Below are positions 7,396-18,714 of a DNA stretch of 32,177 nucleotides, piece after piece. The stretch lies in assembly GCF_900129085.1 (NCBI RefSeq), contig NZ_FQUF01000027.1:1-32177 (forward strand), in the 5' to 3' direction. Both the position numbers and the translations under genes were made by a program. The notes under the pieces were generated by a model. The model searched no databases. It was not told the origin of the DNA and saw nothing but the letters and a program-made list of their open reading frames with translations. Position 1 is the first letter of the stretch. Every line of letters begins with the position of its first letter. Origin of the DNA: Atopostipes suicloacalis DSM 15692 (GTDB lineage: Bacteria; Bacillota; Bacilli; Lactobacillales; Carnobacteriaceae_A).

Positions 7396-8891
7396 ACAAA
7401 TTATTCAAAAATTACAAGATAGAATTCAACAAGTTGATTGGGAATTTAGTGATTTAGACACAGGTGTCGTTTTAACGGTTGGAGACGGTATTTCTTTCGT
7501 TCGTGGATTACAAGATGTTCAAGCGAATGAGTTAGTCCGATTCGAAAATGGAACATTTGGTTTAGCGCTTAACTTGGAAGAAAATCAAGTAGGTGTAATT
7601 CTTCTCGGAAGTGACCGAGGTATTCGTGAAGGAGATACAGTTTACCGAACAGAAGAAATTGTCCAAGTACCTGTTGGAGATGACTTATTGGGACGTATTA
7701 TTGACCCATTAGGTGAGCCATTAGATAATAAAGGACCAATCACGGCCACAGAAGAAAGATATATAGAACGAGTAGCTCCAGGCGTTATGACACGCCATAG
7801 TGTTGGTCGTCCATTATTTACGGGGCTTAAGGTCATTGATTCGATGATTCCAATTGGTAAAGGTCAACGAGAGTTAATTATTGGTGACCGCCAGACAGGA
7901 AAAACAAGTATTGCTTTGAATACGATTTTGAATCAAAAAGATCAAAATGTTAAATGTGTATACGTAGCGATTGGACAAAAATCATCGACAGTAGTTCAAG
8001 TTGCTGAAACTTTGGAGCGTTATGGTGCAATGGATTACACGGTCATTATTAATAGTCCAGCGAATGATTCAGCAGCTCGTCAATATATTTCACCATATGC
8101 TGGCTGTGCAATTGCAGAATATTGGATGGATAAGGGCGAAGATGTTCTAGTTATTTATGATGACTTATCAAAACATGCAGTCGCTTATCGTACAATTTCA
8201 TTACTATTAAAACGACCATCTGGACGCGAAGCCTATCCAGGGGATGTTTTCTATCTCCATTCACGTTTATTAGAACGTGCGGGTCAATTAAATGAGAACT
8301 ATGGTGGAGGTTCAATGACTGCTTTACCAATTATTGAAACTCAGCTTGGAGATATTAGTGCATATATTCCAACAAACGTTATCTCAATTACAGATGGACA
8401 GTTATTTTTAGATACGGAACAATTCGCCTCGGGGCATCGTCCTGCAGTAGATAGTGGGTTGTCTGTTTCTCGTGTTGGATCAGATGCTCAAACAGATGCG
8501 ATGAAATCTGTCTCTGGTTCTTTAAAATTGGAATTAGCAACATATGAAGAATTAAGTTCCTTTGCGCAATTTAGTTCGGATATTGATCCAGAAACACAAA
8601 AAGTAATTGATCACGGAAATCGATTAAATGAACTCTTGAAACAACCGGCTTACCAAGTCATTAAACATGAGTTAGTCATTTTAAGTATGTATTTGTCAGA
8701 ATATGGCTGGTTAGATAAACTAGAAGTAGAAGAAGTACGTCCATTTGAACGTTATATGCAAGAAGCTTTTCAAAATAATTATTCAGATATATTAGATGAG
8801 TTAGCTGAAAATTATGAACTAACGGAAGATTTACAAAAACGAATTGACGAAGTCATGGAAACTCTTCTGGAAGATTTCAAGGTGATGCAGA

Positions 8892-8899
<8 letters not shown>
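7379..8899 (+). CDS. atpA: F1Fo ATP synthase subunit alpha
   Basis: This 506-aa regulatory nucleotide-binding subunit of F1 has its Walker A as GDRQTGKTS with K175. The arginine finger that completes the catalytic site of beta is R365 in LSVSRVGSDAQ. Other conserved blocks are VYVAIGQKSSTV, YDDLSKHAVAYR and RPSGREAYPGDVFYLHSRLLERA. Differences from common alpha subunits cluster near the finger: SGHRPAVDSG replaces the usual SGIRPAINVG, and VGSDAQ replaces VGGAAQ. These suggest a diverged ATPase branch but leave the catalytic residues intact. It overlaps the gamma gene by 8 nt. Confidence 0.96.
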
Positions 8900-11028
<2,129 letters not shown>

Positions 11029-11040
11029 CGGGGGTATAAA

Positions 11041-11430
11041 ATGTTTACATTAACGATGATAACACCCGAAGGTAAAAAACATGTTTCTGAGAATACTCGA
11101 ATATCTCTTCCAACAGAAGATGGTCTTCGAACAATTCTTGCAAATCACATGGATGTCGTTGTACCGGTAGAAATCGGGAAAGTTAAAGTTATTAAAGATA
11201 ATCAATCAGATACAGTGGTTATTTCTGAAGGTATTTTTTACTTCAAAGATAATATTGCCCAATTATTTGTTCGTACCTTTGAATTCTCAGAAGAAATCGA
11301 TAGAATTCGAGCAGAGCGAGCAAAAGAGCGAGCAGAAGAGATGTTAAAGAGAAAGTTAGAAGCTCGTGAAATGCAAGAGGCAGAATTAGCATTAAAAAGA
11401 GCCTTAACTCGATTATCTGCTACAAGATAA
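11041..11430 (+). CDS. atpC: F1Fo ATP synthase subunit epsilon
   Basis: Epsilon binds gamma and the c ring and can inhibit ATP hydrolysis. The 129-aa protein has the N-terminal beta sandwich, with the pattern LTMITPEGKK and LANHMDVVVPVEIG, and a C-terminal helical hairpin rich in Arg and Glu (about 85-129). CGGGGGTATAA before the ATG supplies the ribosome site. It is the last gene of the operon, followed by a strong terminator. Confidence 0.93.
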   Translation: MFTLTMITPEGKKHVSENTRISLPTEDGLRTILANHMDVVVPVEIGKVKVIKDNQSDTVVISEGIFYFKDNIAQLFVRTFEFSEEIDRIRAERAKERAEEMLKRKLEAREMQEAELALKRALTRLSATR

Positions 11431-11443
11431 TTATACAAAAATT

Positions 11444-11492
11444 AAACATTCCCACTTTACGCGAAGAAAGCTTAAAGTGGGAATGTTTTTTT
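11444..11492 (+). terminator. terminator of the ATP synthase operon
   Basis: A 16-bp perfect stem (11444-11459 with 11473-11488), a 13-nt loop and a long T run. It may also stop transcription of cdaR coming from the opposite side. Confidence 0.9.
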
Positions 11493-11509
11493 ATAAAAAA
11501 TAATAATGC

Positions 11510-12625
11510 TTATGTTGTTTGATATAATATACAAGCCAATTTAAGAATAAAAAAATCTTTTAGATTACGTGGATTATATCCCGTTAAGTTATTTATTTTA
11601 TTTAATTGATATTGTACTGTATTTTTATGAACAAATAACTCATCTGCACATTTTTTAATACTACCATTATGCTCTTCATAAATATTTAATAAATCAATAA
11701 TTTCTCCTATTTCTTCAGGAGTAACATCTTTAAAAATATTATCTAAAAAAAATTCTTTATCTTCTTTTAAAATATCATGAAGTATAATTCCATATTCCAT
11801 TTCATTATAGTATAGGTAAGGTAACGAATGGAAATTTAAATTCCACGATAAAGCGGTATAAGAATTTTTTATACTATTTTTAAGTGTATCAATTGAAGTC
11901 GCTAGACTACCAATTCCAAAAATGAAATTAGAGTCTAAGTTACTTTTGAGTCTGGAAAGTATATTTTCGATAATGGTATTAATATTTTCTGAAGAATGAA
12001 TTTCAATTAAAATTGTAATGAATCCATTTCTTACATCAAATATATTATTTTCATTGAGACCAATAAGAGTATTTAATTCGTTATAAATTTTAGATGTCAT
12101 TTCATAAGTCAAATCATTATTATTTATTAAAACACCTGTAATTACTACTCGGGTTAAATCAAAATTAGTATCATATAAAAACTTAATTAAGCCGGGACTT
12201 TGTTCAAGGGCGATGTTTCGCTCCATAATGTAGTCTATAATAAAACGATGACTATGTCTTTTATTAAATATTATATCTTTCGCGATACTATCTCTAATAA
12301 GAATCTCTGTCATTTGCTTAATAATTTCACCATATTTACTAACTTCATCTTTTTTTCCAGTTATTCCTATTACACCAACAATATTTTGATTCAATAAAAC
12401 AGGGAGATTAATTCCTTGTTTCGCTCCTTTAAATTCTTCATCATAACTAATAATCAAAGATTTTTCAGTTTCTATGACAAGCTTTGCACCATCATGGTTT
12501 TCACCGATTCGAGTTGGATCTGTACTAGCAATTATTTCTCCCTTTATTGAAAAATAATTAATTTCTTGATGAATTATAGCTTTCATACTATCAACAATAT
12601 TTTGAGCAACCTCTACAGCAATCAT
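11510..12625 (-). CDS. cdaR: CdaR-family sugar-diacid-responsive transcription regulator
   Basis: A 371-aa regulator with an N-terminal putative sugar-diacid recognition domain (about 1-130, with the SIKGEIIASTDPTRIG and LNQNIVGVIGITG stretches). A variable middle region follows, and then a C-terminal PucR/CdaR-type helix-turn-helix (about 312-365, SIKKCADELFVHKNTVQYQLNKI). CdaR proteins sense glucarate, galactarate or glycerate and activate diacid catabolic genes. It is divergent from the gudD operon, with a 232-bp shared control region, which fits that role. Its codons and composition are more AT-rich than the ATPase genes. Start: the ATG on the minus strand has AAGGAG just upstream. Confidence 0.88.
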   Translation of the reverse strand: MIAVEVAQNIVDSMKAIIHQEINYFSIKGEIIASTDPTRIGENHDGAKLVIETEKSLIISYDEEFKGAKQGINLPVLLNQNIVGVIGITGKKDEVSKYGEIIKQMTEILIRDSIAKDIIFNKRHSHRFIIDYIMERNIALEQSPGLIKFLYDTNFDLTRVVITGVLINNNDLTYEMTSKIYNELNTLIGLNENNIFDVRNGFITILIEIHSSENINTIIENILSRLKSNLDSNFIFGIGSLATSIDTLKNSIKNSYTALSWNLNFHSLPYLYYNEMEYGIILHDILKEDKEFFLDNIFKDVTPEEIGEIIDLLNIYEEHNGSIKKCADELFVHKNTVQYQLNKINNLTGYNPRNLKDFFILKLACILYQTT

Positions 12626-12649
12626 AAAACTCTCCTTTTGTTCTTTATA

Positions 12650-12677
12650 ATAATATATAACAATATAAATCAGTAAA
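12650..12677 (-). promoter_or_regulatory. probable cdaR promoter
   Basis: On the minus strand TTTACT (12677-12672), a 16-nt spacer and TATTAT (12655-12650), close to the start of cdaR. The TGTATA repeats at 12686-12705 lie just upstream of it. Confidence 0.5.
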
Positions 12678-12685
12678 CATTATTC

Positions 12686-12772
12686 TGTATAACATTGTAT
12701 AGTTAATATTAAAAGAATACAATATATTTGTAAGCGTTTATAAAACAAAAGATATTTATAACTGTATAGTTT
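12686..12772. promoter_or_regulatory. TGTATAGTT-type repeats in the cdaR-gudD control region (candidate CdaR sites)
   Basis: TGTATAAC (12686-12693), TGTATAGTTA (12696-12705) and TGTATAGTTT (12763-12772) are three direct copies of one short motif in the divergent promoter region. The position suits an activator that controls its own gene and gudD. Assignment to CdaR is inference. Confidence 0.4.
12729..12742 (+). promoter_or_regulatory. cre-like site upstream of gudD
   Basis: TGTAAGCGTTTATA matches the first twelve positions of the CcpA consensus TGWAARCGYTWNCW. It lies 117 nt before gudD, upstream of the probable promoter. Confidence 0.6.
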
Positions 12773-12857
12773 ACACTCACAAGTATCTAATTTTAGAAAA
12801 TAACTGAAGAATAGTTCTAAAGAAATAAGATTAATATATTATAGGAGGAAATCTTTG

Positions 12858-14183
12858 ATGGTACCAACAGTAGAAAAAATGACAGTATACCCAGTTGCAG
12901 GTTATGATTCCATGTTATTAAATTTAAGTGGAGCACATGGACCATTTTTCACACGTAACATTGTAGTTTTAGAGGATTCTGAAGGAAATTTAGGTGTTGG
13001 AGAAGTTCCAGGTGGAGAAAAAATCACTAATACTTTGAATGATGTTAAAGACATTGTTGAAGGACGTAGTATTGCAGAATATAAAAACATTGTTAAAGAA
13101 ATTGGGGAAAAATATGGGCAGCTAGATAGTGGTGGACGTGGAGAGCAAACATTTGATTTACGTACAACCGTTCATGTACAGACAGCTGTTGAGACTCCGT
13201 TATTAGATCTTTTAGGTAAACATTTGAAAGTGCCAGTAGCTGCTTTATTAGGGGATGGACAAGTTCGGGAAAATGTTCCATTCTTAGGCTACTTATTTTA
13301 TGTTGGAGATCCAGATAAAACTGAGTTACCTTATTTGAGAGATGATGATAATTCAGATGCTTGGGGTAGATTGCGTAGAGAAGAAGCATTAACTCCTGAA
13401 TCAATCGTAGAACTGGCAAAAGCAGCTTATGAGCGTTATGGCTTCAAAGACTTCAAGTTAAAAGGTGGTGTACTTGAAGGGGCTGAAGAAATGGAAGCAA
13501 TTAGAGCGTTGAAAAAAGAATTTCCTAATGCTCGCATTACATTAGACCCTAATGGTGCATGGTCATTAGAAGAAGCGGTTGATTTGTGTAAAGACATGCA
13601 TGGTATTTTAACATATGTTGAAGATCCTAGTGGAGCAGAAGATGGGTACAGTGGAAGAGAAATAATGGCTGAATTCATTCAAAGAACTAACTTACCAACA
13701 GCTACAAATATGGTAGCCACGGATTGGAGACAAATGCATCATTCAATAAAATTGAATAGTGTAACAATTCCACTAGCAGACCCTCATTTTTGGACAATGC
13801 AAGGATCAACAAGAGTAGCACAAATGTGTCATGAATTTGGGATGACATGGGGAGTTCATTCAAATAATCACTTTGATATCTCATTAGCTATGGTAGCACA
13901 CGTTGGAGCAGCAGCTCCAGGCGCAATAAACGCTTGTGATACACATTATATTTGGCAAGATGGTCAGTTTTTAACAAAAAACCCACATAAAATTGAAGGT
14001 GGAGAAATCCATATTGCTAAAGATTCAGTCGGACTAGGGATCGAACCCGATATTGAAGCGATTGAAAAAGCACATAAACTATATGTTGATAATAATTTAG
14101 GAGCTCGTGATGATTCAATTGCAATGCAATATTTAATTGAAGACTGGAAGTTTGATAGAAAGAAACCAGCATTAGTTAGATGA
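12858..14183 (+). CDS. gudD: glucarate dehydratase
   Basis: This enolase-superfamily enzyme removes water from D-glucarate (and often L-idarate) to give 5-keto-4-deoxy-D-glucarate. From the chosen start it is 441 aa, like E. coli GudD. Key residues lie in order: the base KLK (K200-x-K202), metal and acid residues in TLDPNGAW (D230, N232), [11 protein letters not shown], and the second base H334 in GVHSNNHF. All are shifted by about five from the E. coli numbering, which supports a true GudD and not the inactive relative GudX. A TTG at 12855 is in frame one codon earlier, but the ATG at 12858 sits 8 nt after AGGAGGA and is the better start. It is the first gene of an operon with an aldolase, garK and garR. 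Confidence 0.94.
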   Translation: MVPTVEKMTVYPVAGYDSMLLNLSGAHGPFFTRNIVVLEDSEGNLGVGEVPGGEKITNTLNDVKDIVEGRSIAEYKNIVKEIGEKYGQLDSGGRGEQTFDLRTTVHVQTAVETPLLDLLGKHLKVPVAALLGDGQVRENVPFLGYLFYVGDPDKTELPYLRDDDNSDAWGRLRREEALTPESIVELAKAAYERYGFKDFKLKGGVLEGAEEMEAIRALKKEFPNARITLDPNGAWSLEEAVDLCKDMHGILTYVEDPSGAEDGYSGREIMAEFIQRTNLPTATNMVATDWRQMHHSIKLNSVTIPLADPHFWTMQGSTRVAQMCHEFGMTWGVHSNNHFDISLAMVAHVGAAAPGAINACDTHYIWQDGQFLTKNPHKIEGGEIHIAKDSVGLGIEPDIEAIEKAHKLYVDNNLGARDDSIAMQYLIEDWKFDRKKPALVR

Positions 14184-14214
14184 TGTTTCTAGAAATTTAG
14201 ATTGGGGTAATAAA

Positions 14215-15126
14215 ATGATAAACAGAGAAGATATAAAAGGAATCATTGTTCCAATTGTAACACCGGTAGATGACAATGAAGATTTAGATGAGCAAAGAAT
14301 GCGTAAAATTGTTAATCATGTAATTGATACCGGAGTACATGGGATTTTAGCATTTGGTAGTAATTCTGAATTCTATATGTTTGAAGATGAAGAAATGTTA
14401 CAAGCATTAGATATTATAATTGACGAGACAGCCGGAAGAGTGCCAGTTTATTTTGGAATGGGTGCTATCAGAACTCGTAAAGCTGTAGAATTAGCACAAA
14501 AAGCTGTAAACCGTGATATTGCAGCTGTTTCGATTTTACAACCAATGTTTATTCAACCTACAGATAAAGCTTTATATAATCATTTTGAAACAATTGCACA
14601 AAGTATCCCTGATACTGCAGTATTACTTTACAATAATCCAGGTAGATGTGGTTATGGTATTCCTAAACAAGTTATTAGTGATTTAGCGCATAACGTATCT
14701 AATATAGTGGGGATTAAAGACTCAAGTGGAGATATTACATTTACAAGTGAAATCATCCGATTAACCAAAGATGTTGATTTTAAAGTTCTCACAGGTAAGG
14801 ACACCGTAATTTATGCTGGTATGTGTATGGGAGCAGTAGGCAGTGTTTGTTCAACAGCAAATATGTTCGGAGAATTAGTAAATAGTATTTATGATTTATA
14901 TATAGAAGGTAAATACGAAGAAGCCTTAGAAGCACAGTATAAATTAAATCCCATTCGTCTTTCTCAAGATGGCGCAAGCTTTCCGGCAGCTGCAAAGGAT
15001 ATGTCTAATTTAATGGGATTAGATGTAGGAAAATCTATTAGACCTACCGAAGCCACAGACGGAGAAGTGTTAAAGAAAATGCAAGAAGCAATGTATGAAG
15101 GTGGTTTTTTAGATTTAGTAGAGTAG
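14215..15126 (+). CDS. DapA-family lyase, probable 5-keto-4-deoxy-D-glucarate aldolase
   Basis: A 303-aa member of the dihydrodipicolinate synthase/N-acetylneuraminate lyase family. The Schiff-base lysine is K168 in GIKDSSGD and the partner tyrosine is Y139 in YNNPGRCG; GSNSEF replaces the usual GTTGE substrate loop. Two reactions are possible for 5-keto-4-deoxyglucarate: aldol cleavage to pyruvate and tartronate semialdehyde, or dehydration and decarboxylation to 2-oxoglutarate semialdehyde (the KdgD type). The next two genes use tartronate semialdehyde and glycerate, and no semialdehyde dehydrogenase is present, so aldolase is the better inference. It would replace GarL, which belongs to the unrelated HpcH family. 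It lies 31 nt after gudD. Confidence 0.8.
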   Translation: MINREDIKGIIVPIVTPVDDNEDLDEQRMRKIVNHVIDTGVHGILAFGSNSEFYMFEDEEMLQALDIIIDETAGRVPVYFGMGAIRTRKAVELAQKAVNRDIAAVSILQPMFIQPTDKALYNHFETIAQSIPDTAVLLYNNPGRCGYGIPKQVISDLAHNVSNIVGIKDSSGDITFTSEIIRLTKDVDFKVLTGKDTVIYAGMCMGAVGSVCSTANMFGELVNSIYDLYIEGKYEEALEAQYKLNPIRLSQDGASFPAAAKDMSNLMGLDVGKSIRPTEATDGEVLKKMQEAMYEGGFLDLVE

Positions 15127-15137
15127 GAGGAAAAAAT

Positions 15138-16283
15138 ATGGGGGGGAAAATTATAATAGCCTCAGACTCTTTTAAGGGAAGTGCTACATCTTTAGATATA
15201 GGAAACTATATATCGGAGTCAATCCAAGAAGAGTACCCAGAGTATTCAACGGAAATCTTTGCTGTAGCTGATGGCGGAGAAGGTACTGTAAGAGCTATAC
15301 TATCTGTACTTAAAGGAGAAATAATAACTAAGAATGTAAAAGGACCACTTGGTAATAATATTCAAGCAGAGTATGGTTTAATTAACAATGGAAAAACTGC
15401 GATCATTGAAATGGCTGAGGCTTCAGGACTTACTTTAGTTGATGAAACAGAAAGAGATATCATGCAAGCTTCGACCTTTGGTACTGGTCAGTTAATTGTA
15501 GATGCTCTTAGTAAAGAAGTTGAAGAGATTTATATTGGGATTGGAGGCAGCGCTACGAATGATGGTGGAATCGGAGCAGCTAGCGCACTCGGAGTTAAAT
15601 TCTTAGATGATGAATCAAAAGAACTAAAACCGATTGCAGCAAACTTATCTAAAATCCAATCAATTAATAATTCAAATATAGTAAAAGATATTGAAAAAAC
15701 TAAGATAACTATACTATCAGATGTTACAAATCCTTTATGCGGTGAATTTGGAGCCTCTGCTATTTACGGGCCCCAAAAAGGAGCTTCTAAAAAGCAAATT
15801 CAAGAGCTAGATAAGGCTCTGAAACATTATGCGAAAATTATATTTAATGAATTTGGTCTTGATATTTTAGAAGTTGAAGGAGCAGGAGCAGCTGGAGGAT
15901 TAGGGGCAGGACTTATGGTTTTTGCAAACGCAAATTACCGTTTAGGTATAGAATCAATACTAGAACTGATTCAGATTGAAAAATCTATTAAAGATGCTGA
16001 TTTAGTGATTACTGGAGAAGGTAGTATTGATGGACAATCTTCTTATGGGAAAGCACCAACAGGGATAGCGAAACTAGCTAAAAAGTATAACATACCAGTA
16101 GTAGCAATAGTAGGTAGGTCAGATTTAGACTTAGATTTAATCTACAAAAATGGTATTGACGGAGTATTTGATATTATTTATAAGCCAATGACTTTAGAAG
16201 ATGCAATTTCAAATACTGAAAAGTTAGTTAAAGCAATGACAAAGAACATTTTGCACTTTTACAATGCTATCAGTAATTACTAA
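15138..16283 (+). CDS. garK: glycerate kinase
   Basis: A 381-aa glycerate kinase of the GarK/GlxK family. It phosphorylates D-glycerate; E. coli GarK makes 2-phosphoglycerate, which enters glycolysis. Family hallmarks are SDSFKGSATS at the N-terminus, AVADGGEGTV (about 42-51), the GIGGSATNDGG motif, GAGAAGGLGAG and the C-terminal TGEGSIDGQSSYGKAP stretch. Length matches the family. It follows the aldolase gene by 11 nt with a strong AGGAGG site, so it is in the same operon and finishes the route glucarate to pyruvate plus 2-phosphoglycerate. Confidence 0.93.
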   Translation: MGGKIIIASDSFKGSATSLDIGNYISESIQEEYPEYSTEIFAVADGGEGTVRAILSVLKGEIITKNVKGPLGNNIQAEYGLINNGKTAIIEMAEASGLTLVDETERDIMQASTFGTGQLIVDALSKEVEEIYIGIGGSATNDGGIGAASALGVKFLDDESKELKPIAANLSKIQSINNSNIVKDIEKTKITILSDVTNPLCGEFGASAIYGPQKGASKKQIQELDKALKHYAKIIFNEFGLDILEVEGAGAAGGLGAGLMVFANANYRLGIESILELIQIEKSIKDADLVITGEGSIDGQSSYGKAPTGIAKLAKKYNIPVVAIVGRSDLDLDLIYKNGIDGVFDIIYKPMTLEDAISNTEKLVKAMTKNILHFYNAISNY

Positions 16284-16301
16284 AAATAGTTTTTAATTCA
16301 A

Positions 16302-16330
16302 TTGACATTTATTTTATTCAATAATACGTT
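16302..16330 (+). promoter_or_regulatory. possible internal promoter before garR
   Basis: TTGACA (16302-16307), a 17-nt spacer and TACGTT (16325-16330), a poor -10 box. It falls in the only gap of about 100 nt inside the operon, so garR may also be transcribed alone. Confidence 0.35.
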
Positions 16331-16382
16331 AGTAATGGAAATAATAAATAAATTATATAAAATTTGAAAGGATTGACAATTT

Positions 16383-17264
16383 ATGAAAATAGGATTTGTA
16401 GGATTAGGAATTATGGGTAAACCAATGGCTATTAATTTAGTAAAAGCAGGTCATGAAGTATATGGATATGATTTTGTAAAAGAAAGCATTGACGATTTAG
16501 TTGAAGCAGGAGGACATGCAGCCTCATCTGGTAAAGAAGCAGCTGAAAAATCAGAGCTAGTTATCATAATGCTTCCAAACTCACCTCATGTAGAGTCAGC
16601 ACTCTTCACAAAAGATGGTATTGCAGAAGGCCTTTCAGAAGGGATGACTGTAATTGATATGAGTTCCATATCTCCAGTAGCAAGTGTTGAATTCTCTGAG
16701 AAACTAAATGAACTAGGTGTTAGCTTTTTAGATGCTCCAGTATCTGGAGGGGAGCCAGGAGCCATTGAAGGATCTATTGCAGTTATGGTTGGTGGTGACC
16801 AAGATGTATTTGATAAATATTATGACGTGTTAATGGTTATGGCTAGCTCTGTTACTTTAGTGGGTGAGGTAGGGGCAGGAAATACTACAAAATTAGCTAA
16901 TCAAATGATAGTAGCTATTAATATAGCTGGTATTTCAGAAGCATATTCATTGGCTAAAAAGGCAGGCGTAGATCCAGAAAATGTTTATAAAGCAATACGT
17001 TCTGGATTAGCTGGAAGTAAAGTAATGGAACAAAAATCTCAAAAAATATTTGATGGGGATTTTGATCCAGGTTTTAGAATTGAATTGCACATTAAAGATT
17101 TACAAAATGCTTTAGATTCAGCTCATGAATATAATGCTGCATCTCCATTTACAGCATTATCAATGGAAATTATGCAATCCTTAAGATCACACGATTTAGA
17201 TAAGAAAGATCATTCAGCAATAGCTCGTTATTATGAAATGATTAATAATCAAACTTTACAATAA
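16383..17264 (+). CDS. garR: tartronate semialdehyde reductase (2-hydroxy-3-oxopropionate reductase)
   Basis: A 293-aa NAD(P)-dependent reductase of the beta-hydroxyacid dehydrogenase family that turns tartronate semialdehyde into D-glycerate. Seen in order: the dinucleotide-binding GLGIMGKPMAINL at residues 6-18, the substrate motif DAPVSGGEPGAIEGS (about 118-132), and the catalytic lysine K170 in GNTTKLANQMIVA. Length is exactly that of GarR/GlxR. Other members such as 3-hydroxyisobutyrate dehydrogenase share these motifs; the neighbours (a diacid dehydratase, an aldolase and a glycerate kinase) decide the call. A weak terminator follows. Confidence 0.9.
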   Translation: MKIGFVGLGIMGKPMAINLVKAGHEVYGYDFVKESIDDLVEAGGHAASSGKEAAEKSELVIIMLPNSPHVESALFTKDGIAEGLSEGMTVIDMSSISPVASVEFSEKLNELGVSFLDAPVSGGEPGAIEGSIAVMVGGDQDVFDKYYDVLMVMASSVTLVGEVGAGNTTKLANQMIVAINIAGISEAYSLAKKAGVDPENVYKAIRSGLAGSKVMEQKSQKIFDGDFDPGFRIELHIKDLQNALDSAHEYNAASPFTALSMEIMQSLRSHDLDKKDHSAIARYYEMINNQTLQ

Positions 17265-17281
17265 AGTTTAATAGTATAAAT

Positions 17282-17346
17282 AAAAAGAGAGACATTATTA
17301 TAATATGGATATGCTCCCTTCAAAGTAGTTTGTTCTCTCTTTTTTG
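17282..17346 (+). terminator. probable terminator after garR
   Basis: AAAAAGAGAGA (from 17282) pairs with TCTCTCTTTTT (to 17345) around a loop of about 40 nt and is followed by T residues. The long loop makes this less certain than the other terminators of the window. Confidence 0.5.
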
Positions 17347-17416
17347 TTTATCATAGTACAAGCCTAGAGATAGGGACAAATATTAAGTGTTTTCTTAATA
17401 CGTCACTTGTAATAAT

Positions 17417-17445
17417 TTAAAAGATAAAATAATGGTTGCTATAAT
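17417..17445 (+). promoter_or_regulatory. promoter of the second dehydratase unit
   Basis: TTAAAA (17417-17422), a 17-nt spacer and a consensus TATAAT (17440-17445). The weak -35 box suggests help from an activator. Confidence 0.5.
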
Positions 17446-17480
17446 ATTGTTTAAAATAGAAAAAGATAATAAGATGTAAA

Positions 17481-17494
17481 TGTAAGCGTTTTAT
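17481..17494 (+). promoter_or_regulatory. cre-like site in the leader of the second dehydratase gene
   Basis: TGTAAGCGTTTTAT lies about 30 nt after the predicted transcription start and 45 nt before the ATG, where bound CcpA would act as a roadblock. Confidence 0.55.
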
Positions 17495-17538
17495 ATCAAG
17501 GGGAAATAAATCAATAAAAATATAAATGGAGGACTAAT

Positions 17539-18672
17539 ATGAATACTAAAGATGTTATTAAACAGGTTGAAATACAATTACTAGAAGTTCCATTAGAAAA
17601 ACCAGTTAGTGATGCTAAAGTTATAATGGGAAAGCAAACACCTTTAACGGAAGTAATGTTGACATGTGCCACAATTACAACAAATGATGGTCGTGTAGGA
17701 TTTGGATTCACGTATTGCAAGAGAAATGGTGGGCCAGCTCAATATGCACTTGCGAAAGAATATGCACCTCTACTTATTGGTGAAGATCCTAATGATATTT
17801 CTAGACTATGGAATAAATTATTATGGTCAAGTATTTCAATAGGATCAAGTGGAGTAGCGGTGCAGGCAATTACACCATTTGATATAGCGCTATGGGATTT
17901 AAAAGCTAAACGGGCTGGACTCTCAATTAGTAAATTATTAGGTCAGTTCAAAGACGAAGTTCCATGCTACAATACAACAGGTGGTTTTCTACAAGATCCA
18001 ATTGAAAAAGTAATTGATAATGCTCAAAAAGTACTATCTGAAGGTGCGGGTGGTATTAAAATAAAAGTCGGGCAAAAAGATTATATGAAAGATGTTAAAC
18101 GTGTTGAAGCGCTACGAAAAGCACTGGGTGATGATGTAGCGATAATGGTTGATGCTAATCAGCAATGGGATGTTTCAACTGCTCTAAAAGCAGGTAGGTA
18201 TCTAGATCAGTATGATTTAGTATGGCTTGAAGAACCGGTTGGAGCTTTAGATGTTGAAGGTCATTATAGACTTTCAAGAGCACTTGAGACACCAATAGCT
18301 ACTGGAGAAATGCTAACAAGTTTTGAAGAAGGATTGCCATACTTAGAACGTCCAGCATTTGATGTTTGTCAGCTTGATGCCCCAAGAATTGGTGGAATTA
18401 CTCAGTTTAAAAAAGTTGTGGAACGCTGTGAAGAGAAACGTCTTGTTTTAGCGCCACATTATAGTATGGAGCTTCATTTACCATTAGTTGCTACATATAG
18501 TAATGATGTTTGGGTAGAACATTTTGAATGGTTTGAAGAAGTCGGTGTCTTTATTGAACGAGTGGAAATGAATAATGGCTTTATGAAAGTACCCGAACGT
18601 CCTGGAATTGGATTAACTCTAAACGAAGAAAGAGTGAAAAGCTTAAATGTTGCGACAGATATCTTTAATTAA
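17539..18672 (+). CDS. enolase-superfamily dehydratase, mandelate racemase subgroup (galactarate/L-talarate dehydratase-like)
   Basis: A 377-aa enzyme with the complete catalytic set of the mandelate racemase subgroup. These are the KxK pair K174 and K176 in GIKIKVG, the metal ligands D205 (VDANQQW), E231 or E232 (WLEEPV) and E257 (TGEML), and the general base H307 in LAPHYSMELH with an aspartate in LDAPRIGG. L-talarate/galactarate dehydratases share this pattern and give 5-keto-4-deoxyglucarate, the same intermediate as GudD, which fits the location inside a diacid island. Other acid-sugar dehydratases of the subgroup cannot be excluded. It forms a two-gene unit with the following dehydrogenase and has its own promoter and cre-like site. 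Confidence 0.82.
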   Translation: MNTKDVIKQVEIQLLEVPLEKPVSDAKVIMGKQTPLTEVMLTCATITTNDGRVGFGFTYCKRNGGPAQYALAKEYAPLLIGEDPNDISRLWNKLLWSSISIGSSGVAVQAITPFDIALWDLKAKRAGLSISKLLGQFKDEVPCYNTTGGFLQDPIEKVIDNAQKVLSEGAGGIKIKVGQKDYMKDVKRVEALRKALGDDVAIMVDANQQWDVSTALKAGRYLDQYDLVWLEEPVGALDVEGHYRLSRALETPIATGEMLTSFEEGLPYLERPAFDVCQLDAPRIGGITQFKKVVERCEEKRLVLAPHYSMELHLPLVATYSNDVWVEHFEWFEEVGVFIERVEMNNGFMKVPERPGIGLTLNEERVKSLNVATDIFN

Positions 18673-18714
18673 ATTATTAGCCTAAGCTAAGAAATTAATG
18701 GAGAGAAGAATATA

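Noticed and set aside
13093-13419. Minus-strand ORF of 108 codons inside gudD
   Set aside because: The opposite strand codes for a conserved enzyme with all catalytic residues; the antisense frame has no ribosome site or recognisable family.
14215-15126. Dihydrodipicolinate synthase for lysine synthesis
   Set aside because: The GTTGE substrate loop is GSNSE here and the gene is embedded between gudD and garK; a catabolic role is far more likely.
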